Shown in pieces: positions 9,756 to 21,285 of a stretch of DNA of 64,000 nt (positions are counted from its first letter, which is position 1; each line of letters starts with the position of its first letter). Below the pieces are notes generated by a model, which saw only the letters and a program-made list of their open reading frames with translations, was not told where the DNA came from and did no database searches. Origin of the DNA: Medicago truncatula (taxonomy: Eukaryota > Streptophyta > Magnoliopsida > Fabales > Fabaceae); contig NC_053042.1 of the NCBI RefSeq assembly GCF_003473485.1, forward strand, positions 14,342,501 through 14,406,500, read 5' to 3'. The translations under genes were made by a program, and so were the position numbers.

Positions 9756-12356
9756 TGATGTGTATTTACTAGAATAATGAAAACATGCCATAATGGGCAG
9801 GATCTGAAAAATCAACTCAGTCTGTTGATAACTTTGGATAATTTCATATTATAGATAGTAGTACATGCTGTAATTTTCTTTTATACTATTCCTCTAGCTA
9901 AAGAACACCAAAAAGATTGAACAAGAAAAGAGGAACATCATTTGTATAATTCTACATATCAGAATGATATTTTGAGAATTGATAAGAGAAGATGATGTGA
10001 CTATGTTCCACATGTACAATCCTGTGAAGTGACTATGTTATCTACTATGAACTTCATTTGTACTGAAATCAGATACATGTCATAATTTTCTTAAATTTTT
10101 TTATAAATATTCTCTTCAAAAGTTACATTTGTGATTTATATTTTGCGTGAAAATTTGTACAAGTTAAGACAATATGATTCAACACAATTTGACCTTGATA
10201 AGTTGGTGCTTTAGCAATGAGATTAGTTAGCTGGAATCAATTTTATTAATAAAATACATGATATACATATTTTTTTTTTTTAAACTTTTAGGACTCCTTT
10301 ATTCGAAAGTTGTGTCTAGTGATTTAATTTGTGTGAAATTTATGCAGAGGTCAGGTTGATTCTACATTTAGGTTCTAAAGAGTCACATTTATGTTCTTCG
10401 GAAGAGTTGCTTCGACAAAAAGATACAATCAATTACAAACTATATAGTACTGATAGGACACACATAAACTTGCTAGACATATATGATATATGATATGATA
10501 TAGAAAGAATAAACTCGAGGGATTAGTCTTTGCACTCATCAGACACACACATAAATTTGCTAGACACACACATAAACTCGAGGGATTTATATGATATGAT
10601 ATATGATATGTTTTAGAAAGAATAAACTCGAGGGATTAGTCTTTGCAATTGCGCGTAGAAGATATCCGGTTAAAAGAAAATGAATAAACTCTTGTCGTAT
10701 TGTGTATGATGCAGACAATATAACAACCTCCAGAACTTATTTTATTTTAACTTCGGTGGAAAAAAAAATAATTCACTAATTCTTGGTTCAATCTTTATAC
10801 TGTATGTCTATTAGCCGGTGAGATATCATAAAACAAAACAAACAATCTTCATTTTAACCAGCTAGAACTTATATTGACATCATATTTAGTGTGACAAACA
10901 ACATAAAACTTGAGATACATAATGAATGAAACTAAATAAAAATCAGAAGCATCAACATTTAGATATGAAATTCATAACACATCATCATTCTAAAACCTTT
11001 CTCTACTCAATCCTGTCAATTAAAAACCTTCCACAATTTAATAGCAGAATCTGAACTCAACAACATCTCAGAAGACACAGGATGACCAGCTGATGAGATC
11101 AAGATTGAGAAAGACTAAAATGAAATTTTGTTGAATACTAGAGGAGGTAGTTACAGCAAAACTGAAAAGAAAGAAAACAAAATATAGCAGAGGGATACTA
11201 CTAGCCTAGCCAAGTGGCTCCAAAGAGAATGCTCTCTTTCCATAACAGCAGAATTCCAAGATGATTCTCTTACACCGCTTTATTCCCTTAATATAACTAA
11301 TTCTCATCAAAGCTTGCTGCCAGCTCAGAATTCTAGAAACTTCTTGCTAAGTCACTTAATTCTTACATGCTTCCTTTCACAGACTCCTCTTTTTTTGGGC
11401 CTGTCCACAAACTCCTCAAGTGCGGTCCTTCGCTTATTAGGCAAAACTCCCTCATTCAAATCACCGGCCATCACTAGAATTTCTTGCAGAATTGCTGAAG
11501 TGTGTGAGAGCAGACAGCACAAAAGATTCAAACTCCACTGTAACCTGGAAAGAGAAACTGACACAAATTGGATTTTATTTCAATTCTCAAATATACACAA
11601 ACCAAACATACTAAAGAAGCTAAGCATAAACAACACACGAGTGTATTGTTACAATACAATAGATTCATTTATTTTCACCCACAACAATCTTTATCTCGAT
11701 GGTGTGAGCCGAAACATGGTTTTCTTTGTTTCTAAAAAATGCATTCCTGCTAGCTAGCCTTCACTATCACAATTGTTCACTAAAGTCAACATTGTTTAGA
11801 ATAAATTGATAATATTTTTAGAAAGTAAATATGTGATGATAACGCAGAAACCAACATGAACTCTCATGGACACATGATCACTCAAGTCAAATTTCATCAA
11901 TATTTTGTTGATTGAATACTTCATTTTTTGCTATTTCTTCTCAAATTTTTTCCCTTTTTTATGCATGTATTTTTTTGACCCAAACAAAACTGAGTGATGA
12001 TAGATCCTAGACATTTTTATTTCATATAATTTTTTTTTTACTATGAATTTAAGTAAAAAATTAATCATCTGAATTTAATCACACACGCCAAGTTAGTTTA
12101 TGAACCAAAATACTCAAACTATACATATCCAAAGTTCATATAGTTTATTTAACAAGGTCAATTTTCATTTGATGTTTAGTTCAATTGGTTCAAGATCTAA
12201 GTTCAATGATCTCAATAACTTTTATTTTTTTTTTTCCAGTTATACGCGGTAGAAATTCTGAAAAAACTAAAATTGCATGACATGGTATTCAGCAGGGAAT
12301 ATAGAATAAAGTACAATATAATAATTAAAGCTGCAATGCTCACCAATGTAATGACA
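9756..12356. other. Intergenic region without a recognised gene
   Basis: A 34-bp sequence containing AATAAACTCGAGGGATTAGT occurs twice (10501-10533 and 10614-10647) among ATGATAT repeats, so there is a local duplication. Open frames on both strands around 11.3-11.76 kb have no family features I can name. I see no tRNA or other RNA gene. Confidence 0.5.
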
Positions 12357-13365
12357 AAAAGAAAACATGAAGCATCATTTTAGACAACTCACCTGAAGAT
12401 TCATTTATCACTTTGTAGTAAAAGCATGGAGTATGTGCAATCTTATGCCACTCTTTCCCTCCTTGCCCTGACAGCTTGGTTGTAGTAAGAGCATCACTTG
12501 ATAGTCACTACTGAAAGCGAGGAAGGCAGTCTTTCGTCCGGTAAGGATTTAAGCCGGCGACAATCTGAAATCTCAAGGTTTTCGAGAGATGTGAGACGCT
12601 GAAGCCACTTCCCTTTTAAGCATTTTAAATAATAAAGATGGGAGATGTGTATCTATACGAGAGAAGTCGGAAGCAATGACTCTCCAATGTTCATCAGGGA
12701 ATCCATACGACCATCACCTCAAATTCGCAACTCTGCAAGACAAGGGAATGCAAACCCCACCTAGTGATAGCTGAAGTAGACACTCCCAAAATAGGACACT
12801 TCAAGTATCTTAAATTCATTGTAAATTTTCTTGTGCAAAAGCCTGCAGTTTTGGACGTCCATACACACTCAATTGATAAAGGCTAGATAGACCGTGAATT
12901 GGTGAGCATTTAGTCTATGAAGTGGAAATGACTGAAGATTAGGACAAGCATATATGGATAAACTTTGAAGAAAGGGATGACTATGTGACGGCTGACACCT
13001 CTTCTGAAAAAGAAAAAGCTTTTAGATTTTTACAACCTGAGATGAAAAGACTTTTGACGACTGGGAGAGAACTAGCTGAGAGGATGTCAATGAATCACAG
13101 ATATTGAATATTTGCAATTTCTCAAGTGAAGTGTAATATGGTAAGGATTCATGAGGTAAGAATTCTAGATTCTCACAAGAAAGAAAAGTGAGAGATTGTA
13201 ATGTTGTGGGGAGAACATTTCTTGGGTAGGATCTAAGAGAAACTTGAACTCTTCAATAGAATTAGGTCCAATCACCATCCACTCAGGATGTGATGGTCAT
13301 TTTATGCTGCTTTTTGATGTTATGACCTGAGTAAATGACACTGGGACAACTGGATTACGTCCAAC
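12357..13365 (-). pseudogene. Inverted CNL LRR remnant
   Basis: The minus strand matches the last roughly 1 kb of CNL1 (about 8245-9330 plus its 3' flank), including the segments encoding the KWLQHLTSLE-like and SLPEEGLPSS-like LRR regions, the stop region and the conserved CAG|GTGAGT donor. Many indels and substitutions break the frame, and no ORF longer than the window threshold survives. The coiled coil and NB-ARC are absent. It lies tail-to-tail with CNL1, 3 kb away, and stops only about 14 bp from the 3' end of the FAR1-like gene. It is a truncated duplicate, probably left by unequal exchange or transposon-mediated rearrangement. Confidence 0.9.
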
Positions 13366-13378
13366 CCTTTTTTTAGCA

Positions 13379-15456
13379 TTATTTGAGCAATCTAGCTTTC
13401 TTTATACCCTGCTCCCCACCGACATCCAGAGTGTGGACATTGTTGTCAATTTTTTTCATGGCAACGGGTATGGATACATGAGACATCTCAAGTGATTCTA
13501 CGCCCACAAACTTTTTAGCCAACATATCATCAATTATTTTATCAGACTCTTCAAAAACTTTGGACAAAAATGTGTAAGTTTCATGAGATTTTGATGCTTT
13601 GTTGATCAATTTAAACATTTGAGGACATAAATCATTGTATCGCCTCATGAAATGAGCTTTTGTATCCAGTTCAATATGCTGCCCTTTCAAATCATGATTA
13701 CCTCCCAATCTTGCATCTCTTGTCCATCGCTTCAGTATATAGTGTTGAGGAATCAGCTTAATATTCATAACATCTAATACTTTCAAAGCATGACTGCATA
13801 AGATGCCGTGTGTCTCAAATTTACGACAATCACAAGCAACCTTTTGATCCATAAGATTCCCTATTACCATCCGCTCCTTATTATTATCATAATTTGTAAC
13901 AACATACAACCCTTCTTTCAAATTCTTTACGCAAGTGCCTAGATATTCCTCATATTCTTCTTGAAATTCCTCAAAGGTTTTTGGAGTGTAAATGTTTCCG
14001 GCTTGTACAAGCATAGGAGCCCTTTTCATTTTCAATTTAGGCAACTCGTGTCTTGACTCATAATCGGCTTCTGATTCATTGTTCCGTATTCCATGGACAA
14101 TCCTTCCAAAGTGTGAGAAAAATTGAACTAAATTTAAATCTGACTTCAAATAATTTTTCAACTCAGCATTAAAACTCTCACTTAATTGAGTAGATCTCAT
14201 ACCTGCAGTGAAATGTTTTCGAACATACGCCCATGCCCATTTTTCCTTTAATTGAAAAATCATACGGAGCCATGAATCTTCAGAAACATTATGTTCAACA
14301 AGTAAAACATTCCATGCGTTCAAAAATTCACCTTCCTCTTCATGTAGATCAATGCATGCTTCAAAATCTGAGCAGAATTTTGAACTCTTTTGATAAAGAT
14401 GGTTCACATGTGTCTGTGCATTTTCTCTTATACGCCAAGTGCACAACCCATGAAATGTTTCCGGCATAACTACAGAAATAGCCTTAGCCATTGCTTCATC
14501 TTGATCAGTTAGAAGGGTTTTAGGCTTTTCTCCACCCATTGCTTTGAGAAAAGTTTCAAATAACCATTGAAAAGAAGGGATTGTTTCATCATATAGCAAT
14601 GTTGCACCAAAAACAACCATCTGCTTGTGATTATTTAGTCCAACAAATACTCCCAACGGACGATAATCCTTATTTGTCATGTATGTTGTGTCCAAAGTGA
14701 CGACATCACCGAAGCATCCATACTCGTTTATCATTTGTGCATCCGCCCAAAATACATTTGTTATTTGCTCTTCAACATCCATTTGGAAGTCATAATAGAA
14801 TGAAGGATTTTCACGTTGCCGTTTGAAATGCATCAACAACGCACCCACTTCACCATACATTAGTGACCTCATCCTTCTAGTTTGAAGATAACCAACATCA
14901 TCTATCCCACCATCTTGCTTGTACACATATTCCTGAAAATCTTTTCGTTTTAATCCAGATTCGTCAGCCACTACAACTTGACATGCTCGTGACTCAGATA
15001 TTTGTCGATGGGAGCGAGGAGTATGAAAATACCCTGGCGGTTCAAGAAGATGATTATGTTGAGCTACAAAGTCAACAACCTTGTACTTACCAATCTTTCG
15101 ATCAAGTGAAATAACCATACGTGCATCACATCCCGTTCTGGTTTCCACTCTCCCCTCTTTTGTCAAATGGTCTCGTTTGTCAACACCCGTTTACCCTCTT
15201 TAAAGCACGTGAATCTTCTTGAAGTCAGAATTCCATCTTTTTTGCTTTTATTTCCATATTCTCGACGAATACCGAACCCAATTCTCCTACTATACTTATT
15301 ATAAAATTCATATGCCACTGCCTCAGATTCAAACTCCATTTCCAAGTGTGGTATATAATCAACAACAGTCTCTTCTCCATTTTGCACAATATTCACATCA
15401 ATATTGTTCCTCAATTTCTCTACACCTTCAACTATTGGAATTGTTGACCCATTCAT
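13379..15456 (-). pseudogene. FAR1/FHY3-like protein gene with a one-base frameshift
   Basis: FAR1-RELATED SEQUENCE proteins are transcription factors domesticated from Mutator-like transposases. ATG at 15454-15456 opens a 97-residue frame with the start of the FAR1 DNA-binding domain (EFESEAVAYEFYNKYSRRIGF). The rest of the domain (RVETRTGCDARM) and everything downstream lies in another frame, to a stop at 13379. A one-base loss in the G-run at about 15186-15188 explains the switch. The main part (about 590 residues) has a MULE-type transposase core (DTTYMTNKDYRPLGVFVG, LLTDQDEAM) and a SWIM zinc finger (CDCRKFETHGILCSHAL). All domains are otherwise in order with no further breaks, so a recent mutation or a homopolymer sequencing error are both possible. 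No terminal inverted repeats are visible, so it could be a host gene rather than a live element. Confidence 0.85.
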
Positions 15457-15639
15457 GTTTCCTTAAAAAATAATAGAGTCAGCTTGTCAATAATAATATA
15501 AGTAAACAACCTGCTGTGAATTCTATTAAAAATCACACCAACACTTTGATGTGTAGAGCAAAATTAGCAGCAATCAAACTGAATTAATCAAACAAACACC
15601 GATAACAAAAATAGATAAAGGAGAAGAAGAAAAAACGCA

Positions 15640-15842
15640 TGGATATTTATTTATCGAGTTCGACCCAACAATGACCTACGTCTCAAGAAGAGAGGTCTCT
15701 CCAATTCAATATCAACGAGTTTATATTACTAAGAGATACAAGGGTTACAAAAAATTAACCTTAAACAATAAACCCTAATTTCTATCCTTTTTCCGAATCT
15801 CTTCCCCTGATCAATAGACTCAATGATTTCACTCACAAATTG
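15640..15842. repeat. Diverged copy of the 20.1-20.6 kb repeat
   Basis: The segment with GAGAGGTCTCTCCAATTC, GATACAAGGGTTACAA and AACCCTAATTTCTA matches 20400-20590 in order, at lower identity. It is probably a piece of the same LTR-type retrotransposon family. It lies about 180 bp upstream of the FAR1-like start codon and may contribute to its 5' region. Confidence 0.55.
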
Positions 15843-16199
15843 TCATAATAGCGATTTTAAGGTACATGCAGCACAACCATTTTGATATCTGAATGTGTAA
15901 TGTGTTGTCATTATAGTCACTGAATGTATCGAAATTGCAGACACGTGTCGCTTTAGTTAGTCACTTTGGTCCTTCAAATGTGTTGTTCGTCAATTTAATC
16001 AATAACATTACAAACAAAAAGCGACAAAGAGACACAATGATTGTTTACCCTAATAATATTCATAGAAAATTAAGAAAAAAAGAAGAAGAAGAAAAAACGA
16101 AAATTACCAGAAACGCTACTCATATGCGGCGGTGGGGTGTTCGAAAGGTACTCTTTCAACAGACGCTTTCAAGTTGAAGAAGAAGAGGTGTGACCTTTT

Positions 16200-17004
16200 C
16201 TCTTAATAAAATTGATTTTAAAACTTCAAATCACAACCGTTGATTTTTAATTTGCCACATGTCAATTAGAGAAATAATAAACGAAAGATTTCCAAGTTAT
16301 CTTTTTTTTCTTCAATTTTCGATTTTTAGTTTTATTTTTTAAGAAACTAAATTAGCCTAACTAAAATCAAACCTGATAATTTGAGAATGAACACACTTTA
16401 AGGTTACAAATCAATACCACCAGATTTAATTAAGTGGGTTTTGATTTGTTTAAAGGATAAATTTTTTATTTTATAGTGTCCGTTTGTTACATGATTTTTA
16501 AAAGGATTAATTCCGTTTGTTATAGATTTTAAGAAGGAGAAAATTTAGGTACAATTTCTTATGTGCTTTTCGTATAATTCTTAAGTAAATTCACCATGAT
16601 TTTCTCACATCCATAATTTTCTCAAAGTTTGTTATATCCAAAAATATATATTTTTAGTTAAGAACCATACGCAAAACACCTAAGGAATTATACCTAAGTT
16701 TTCTACTTTTAAAAAAATATGAACAAAAACAACTTTAAATGATATGCACTTAAGAGTAGTTTTTTTGGTTTTTTTTAAACATTTTGTAAACTTTGGCTTT
16801 TTCTTTGACACACCTTGCGCTTGAGATTGATATTTTAATTCATTTTGGTTTCTAACGAAATAATAGATTATTAAAAAATACAGAGAATTTCATACCTCAG
16901 ATGTTGAATAAAGTTAAACTTTATTCCTTTTGGTGGATAAAGGCAAAGAATGTAAATTGTTTCGGTCAATCTAAGGCTCCAAGCCCATTATACTCCCATA
17001 TGCC
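16200..17004. other. AT-rich spacer
   Basis: No coding sequence, RNA gene or recognisable repeat boundary is seen between the FAR1-like upstream region and the TIR element. Confidence 0.5.
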
Positions 17005-17886
17005 TATATATACAGGAGCATTACTTTTCCCACCCTATGCCTTTCCTCGCACACATTTTTTTTCTTTCCAAAATTACCCTCGGAGCATTCCGGATTTCAT
17101 AATTCGGAATTGTGTTTTCCTTTGTTATAGGGTGAAAAATAGAGTTACGGGTTTTTCCGAATTTTGTAATCCGGAAACTTCAAAAAATAGGACGCGTTAC
17201 ATGATGTTTCCGGATTACATAATCCGAAAACCCCCTGAACACCCTTTTTCAAAGTAAAACAGTTCGGATTATATAATCCGAACTGTATCAGCATAAATTC
17301 TATACATGTTTGTAACATGGATAGTCATTTTATGGACAATATTAATATTTATAACTTTCATCATTCTGTTTTGGGTCATTGTTACATGTTCTTAGTTAAA
17401 AATCGGATTTTCGGATTACTTGATCGGATTGCTCTGAAACTTGCCTAGAAAATCAGAGAAAATTCAAGGACCTTGACTCCCTTAGAAGGACTTCTTACGG
17501 GACTCCGCCCCTCAAAATTCAAAATACCATCGTTTAGACCCATTCTTAATTTTTTTAATTTTTCATATTCTCAGAAAAATCCGAAAAAATTTGCATTAGT
17601 TTTATTTAATTTTTAGAATTTTTTGGTGCTATTTTTATGATTTTATTTGACATGTTTTAAACATTTTTTACTTAGTTTTTTGTTGTTTTTAAAAACAAAA
17701 CTCAAAACTGTTAAAATGTGAGAGAGTCTGATGGCTGATTTTACATAAGAATTGTCCGGATTATAAAATCCAAAATAGTAAACATGAATCCGGATTTTAA
17801 AATCCGGAATGCACAAGGGCATTTTTTGAAAAGTTACAGGGCATGGGAGAAGGTCATAGGGTGAGAAAAGTAATAGTCTATATACA
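17005..17886. mobile_element. TIR element carrying TCCGGATT-type palindromes
   Basis: The left end (TATATACAGGAGCATTACTT then CCCACCCTATG) and the reverse complement of the right end (TATATAGACTATTACTTTTC then TCACCCTATG) are clearly related, giving imperfect TIRs of about 40 bp or more. Internal palindromes with the core TCCGGATT...AATCCGGA occur at about 17085, 17153, 17210, 17259-17286 and, near the right end, around 17755 and 17790. The one at 17259-17286 is a perfect 28-bp palindrome (ACAGTTCGGATTAT followed by its reverse complement). Neither TSD nor superfamily is resolved. No transposase is seen. Confidence 0.6.
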
Positions 17887-19363
17887 ACACTCCACCACAA
17901 TTCCAAGTAAGTTCATTCTATCTTACAAACCTCCCAGCCTCATTGTTTTCCACCTGACTTGGGTGTCAGAGCGCGTGTGCAGGTGCTACCCCCTTCTGTC
18001 TCACTAACAACAAGGTTTCTTCCATGGATTTCAACAAAATCTTCCACACCGAAGCATCTTCTTTATCAATCTATCGTATCAATGTGAGTATTATTATCTT
18101 CTTCAAGATAATATCGTTCTAGGACATAACATAACTTTTGTCTTAGACTATCATAGTTGGTGGTCGTGCTCATTTACTTATTTTGACATCAGTTAATTTG
18201 GCCTTAATGTCTTATTACTTAGTTGTCTTTTGTATTTTTAGTGGTCTTTTTTGGCTCACCTTTTACTAAAGAGACTACATTATTGATGTTAATATAATTC
18301 ATCTTTGTTTGTTAAAAAAAGAAATTGACTTCTTAAAAAAAATGTCAAAAAATTGATATATTGTTGTAAAAAACAAAATTCTTTTTTTGCCAAACAAACT
18401 AAATTATGTTCCTTTTTAAGTGATTTTATTAAGATAAACAAATGCAAAATAAATTTTAATTTTTTATAAAATCTCTAAGAGGAATGCTAACAACATACAT
18501 TTAACACACACTTTTCAACGCATTCTTTTTGATTGGCTAAAATTCACATGAATCCCACCAAATTATGTGGGACCCACATGATTTGGTGGGACCCTTATTT
18601 TACTTACTTTGTTCTGATTAGAGTACTTATTATCCACTTTTTAGAGTACTTATTATGCACTGATTAGAGTTGTTCCTCCATCATTATGTATTGTTGATCA
18701 CAAGCATGAAAATAAAATCAATGATCGAGATTGAGAAGACCGTCCAATGGTAGGAGAGGATCTCGATTCCTTTTTCATCATGCTTTGAGTTACTAGAATA
18801 TAAATTACGTTCTTTTTTACAAGAATACAAAATGGCTAATTATATATTTGATCTTTTAGCTTCTCTATTAGTTTTGTTTTGTGTCATTTAAGATTGGGGA
18901 TTAGGTTTGTAATTAAGAAGCACACAAGAGTTTCCCTAGTACAATAAACAATTATTAGCTCAAAGATTTTAAGTAGGCAGCTATCCACTTGACTTAAAAA
19001 CGTGGCTGGAGAGAGGATTTTAACCTCAATAGATATTAAATGGTTTAATCGTTTAACCCCATTTAAAATATATTTAAATTAAAATATAACAAACATATAT
19101 AAAAATCAGACGCCCAAAATTCATCAAAGCCCAAAATTCAAAATTCTCACCCTTGGGAAACCCTTTCCCCCAAATTTTCACATAAACTCTTTCTTATCAC
19201 TATCAACCAGCTCATGAAATCCAAATTCATCATCAACCCTCTCTCCTTACCGTCGATGTGGAACCCTCACTGAAACCCTTTCTCACCGTGAAACATTCAA
19301 CATCAACCCTAACCCTCACCAAAAACTTTCATTCACTACTTTTATTAACTTATATTACCACTT

Positions 19364-19365
<2 letters not shown>
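17887..19365. other. Intergenic region, partly transposon-like
   Basis: Around 17935-18060 there is a stretch (ACTTGGGTGTCAGAGCGC, TGTGCAGGTGC, then an ATG-led 60-base frame ending at a GTGAGT donor) that resembles untranslated leaders of plant LTR retrotransposons. This is weak evidence. The rest is AT-rich and I see no gene. Confidence 0.35.

Positions 19366-19403
<38 letters not shown>
19366..19403. repeat. (CT)n microsatellite
   Basis: About 19 uninterrupted CT units, on the edge of the Cassandra-like sequence. Confidence 0.95.
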
Positions 19404-19406
<3 letters not shown>

Positions 19407-19568
19407 AACTCATTCCGACGTGAATTTGGTTGCTTAGAAGCTGTTGGAGCCACTCATTGTCATGCCTTGTTCACCACACGACCACTCTCCACCCTCGTCA
19501 GCCTCAAGCGTGATATGGCCATCAACTTCTGCTTGGTTTCTCGCAGAACCACACCGTACTAGGAGATG

Positions 19569-19800
19569 TATGCTCTGATACTACTTGTAACATTCCAGAC
19601 GATTTTCAGAATTGTCGATTGACCCCACAGGCCAACACGAGTCTTTTCACCTTGTTTGTCCCCACTCACATGCTTTTCGGGAAACTTTCCAAAAGGTCAC
19701 CCATACCAAAATTGCTCCAAGTCAAGCATGCTTAACTGTGGAGTTCTTATGGTTTGGATTGTCAAAAAAAAGGTGCATCTTGTTGGTAATATGTAGTACC
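19569..19800 (-). mobile_element. Cassandra-like TRIM: 5S-rRNA-bearing LTR plus PBS
   Basis: Read on the minus strand, 19751-19680 follows the 3' two-thirds of plant 5S rRNA, with box-A-like AGTTAAGCATGCTTG and box-C-like GGTATGGGTGACCTTTTGG. The LTR then ends ATGTTACA at 19586, followed at once by TAGTATCAGAGC (19583-19572), one mismatch from the usual initiator-Met tRNA primer-binding site. A 5S-derived promoter inside an LTR next to a Met-tRNA PBS is the hallmark of Cassandra TRIM elements, which encode no protein. I find no second LTR or polypurine tract downstream, so the copy is truncated. The 5' edge of the LTR (about 19800) is uncertain. Confidence 0.75.
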
Positions 19801-20104
19801 AAACAATTCTTATGTAAAATTGAGATACATTTGAACAATTTTTTCTATAGTAAAGATTGTTGTTGGCGTCATTAAAAAAAGAATTTAGATTATATTTTTT
19901 TTGTTATATTGGTATCATTGAAATAAATAATCATGATTAGTTTGGTTTGTTATAACTTAAAAGCAACAAACATTTATATTTTTAGTTAATCCAAATCAAA
20001 ATTTCATAAAAAAAACACCGTTAATAATTTTCAAATGTTGGCGCAACGTGTCCGTCTTTTCGCTAGTCGTAATAAAATCATTTTATGAATAATAATTTAT
20101 TTTT

Positions 20105-21000
20105 TCAAATACAATAATTCAAAAGGATTTTTTTTGTTAGAAAATCACATGGATTGTTGTGAATCCCCGAGTCTCCAAGACCGGATCGAACCACACCAAT
20201 ACAAAGAATAATGATATGTGGAGCGACGGAGAGTGGTAACCACCAAACAAAGTTTATTGTGCAAGCAAGAAACAACAATACACCACCTAGATCCAATCTA
20301 GGAAACAAGTGTGAAACACAAAGCAACAATCACAAGATAAAACAAGGAGAGGGAAGAAGAAAACAATAACACAAAGAGATTGGTCACCCAGTTCGGTCCA
20401 AACTTAACCTACTCTGGAGGAGAGTTTGTACTCTCCAATCCACTATCAAATGAGTTCTTTACAAAAGGGATACAAGGGCTTACAAGAAATTAGCTTGACA
20501 AGTTCACTATGAACAAACCCTAATTTCTACCCCTTTCCCAATCTCACCAAGACACTCAATGATTCTCTCTACAAGGTGTTTCCCATGTTTTCAACCCAAG
20601 AGATACTCTAATCAAAGAACCCTAAACCCTAGAGTTGCCCCTTTGATTTCCCAAGTCTCTCTCTCTTCCAACCTCTCTTCAAATCTGCACAAGAACACTT
20701 AAGTACTAGTCTTCCTCTGTTCCAATCGTGTCACGATTTTCCCAATCGTGTCACGATTTGCGTCCGTCCCAAGGAACGACCAGTCCTTATCAAGGATACT
20801 TAACGAGCAAGTTTCACGATCGTGTCACGATTTTGCCACAATCGTGACACGAATTTGCACCCTGCAACCCTAGCTCACGGCACCTCCAATCGTGTCACGA
20901 CTCCAAAATCGTGGCACGATTTCCCTGTTCTTCCAGACCACAAATTTGAAGACAATCTCAACATGGATCTTTTGAAAGTCGGTTTCTCTCTCTCATCTAA
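20105..21000. repeat. LTR-retrotransposon-like repeat with ATCGTGTCACGAT cluster
   Basis: Non-coding sequence with a diverged relative at 15640-15842. The segment from CACCCAGTTCGGTCCAAAC through ACCCTAATTTCTACCC looks like an LTR or leader of a plant retrotransposon. At 20725-20920 it carries six near-palindromes of the form ATCGTG-N-CACGAT (starts 20725, 20745, 20819, 20841, 20889, 20908); one has the complementary centre base and two have a single mismatch. Boundaries are not resolved. Confidence 0.5.
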
Positions 21001-21200
21001 ATAGGATTTTAAGTTAGAAAAAATAAAAGCGTAAATATATGCTGAGATTCAAAAGATTAAGATTAGGTAAAATTGTGTTTTAGTTGATCATTAACTTGCA
21101 TAATAAGATAATTAGAGAAAGATTTATTTTGTTACAAAACACAAAGTTAATACATATCTTTTACGCAAATTACTGAATTCAGTTATTTCATTCGTGTGTG

Positions 21201-21208
21201 TATATATA
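21201..21208 (+). promoter_or_regulatory. TATA box of the 14-3-3 gene
   Basis: TATATATA lies about 78 bp before the ATG at 21286, preceded by a TG-rich stretch. This is the expected distance for a plant core promoter with a short 5' leader. Confidence 0.5.
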
Positions 21209-21285
21209 GGTATCGTGACTCTCACAATCACACACTCACACTCGATCGAAAAACAAAACAGTCAAACAAACGAGAGAAGAGAATC

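Noticed and set aside
11314-11757. 147-residue ORF and an antisense frame at 11352-11564
   Set aside because: No recognisable motif and no splice or promoter context; either could be a fragment, but I cannot support a gene.
19680-19751. Functional 5S rRNA gene
   Set aside because: Only about two-thirds of the 5S sequence is present with several changes, next to an LTR end and PBS; it is part of a Cassandra-type element.
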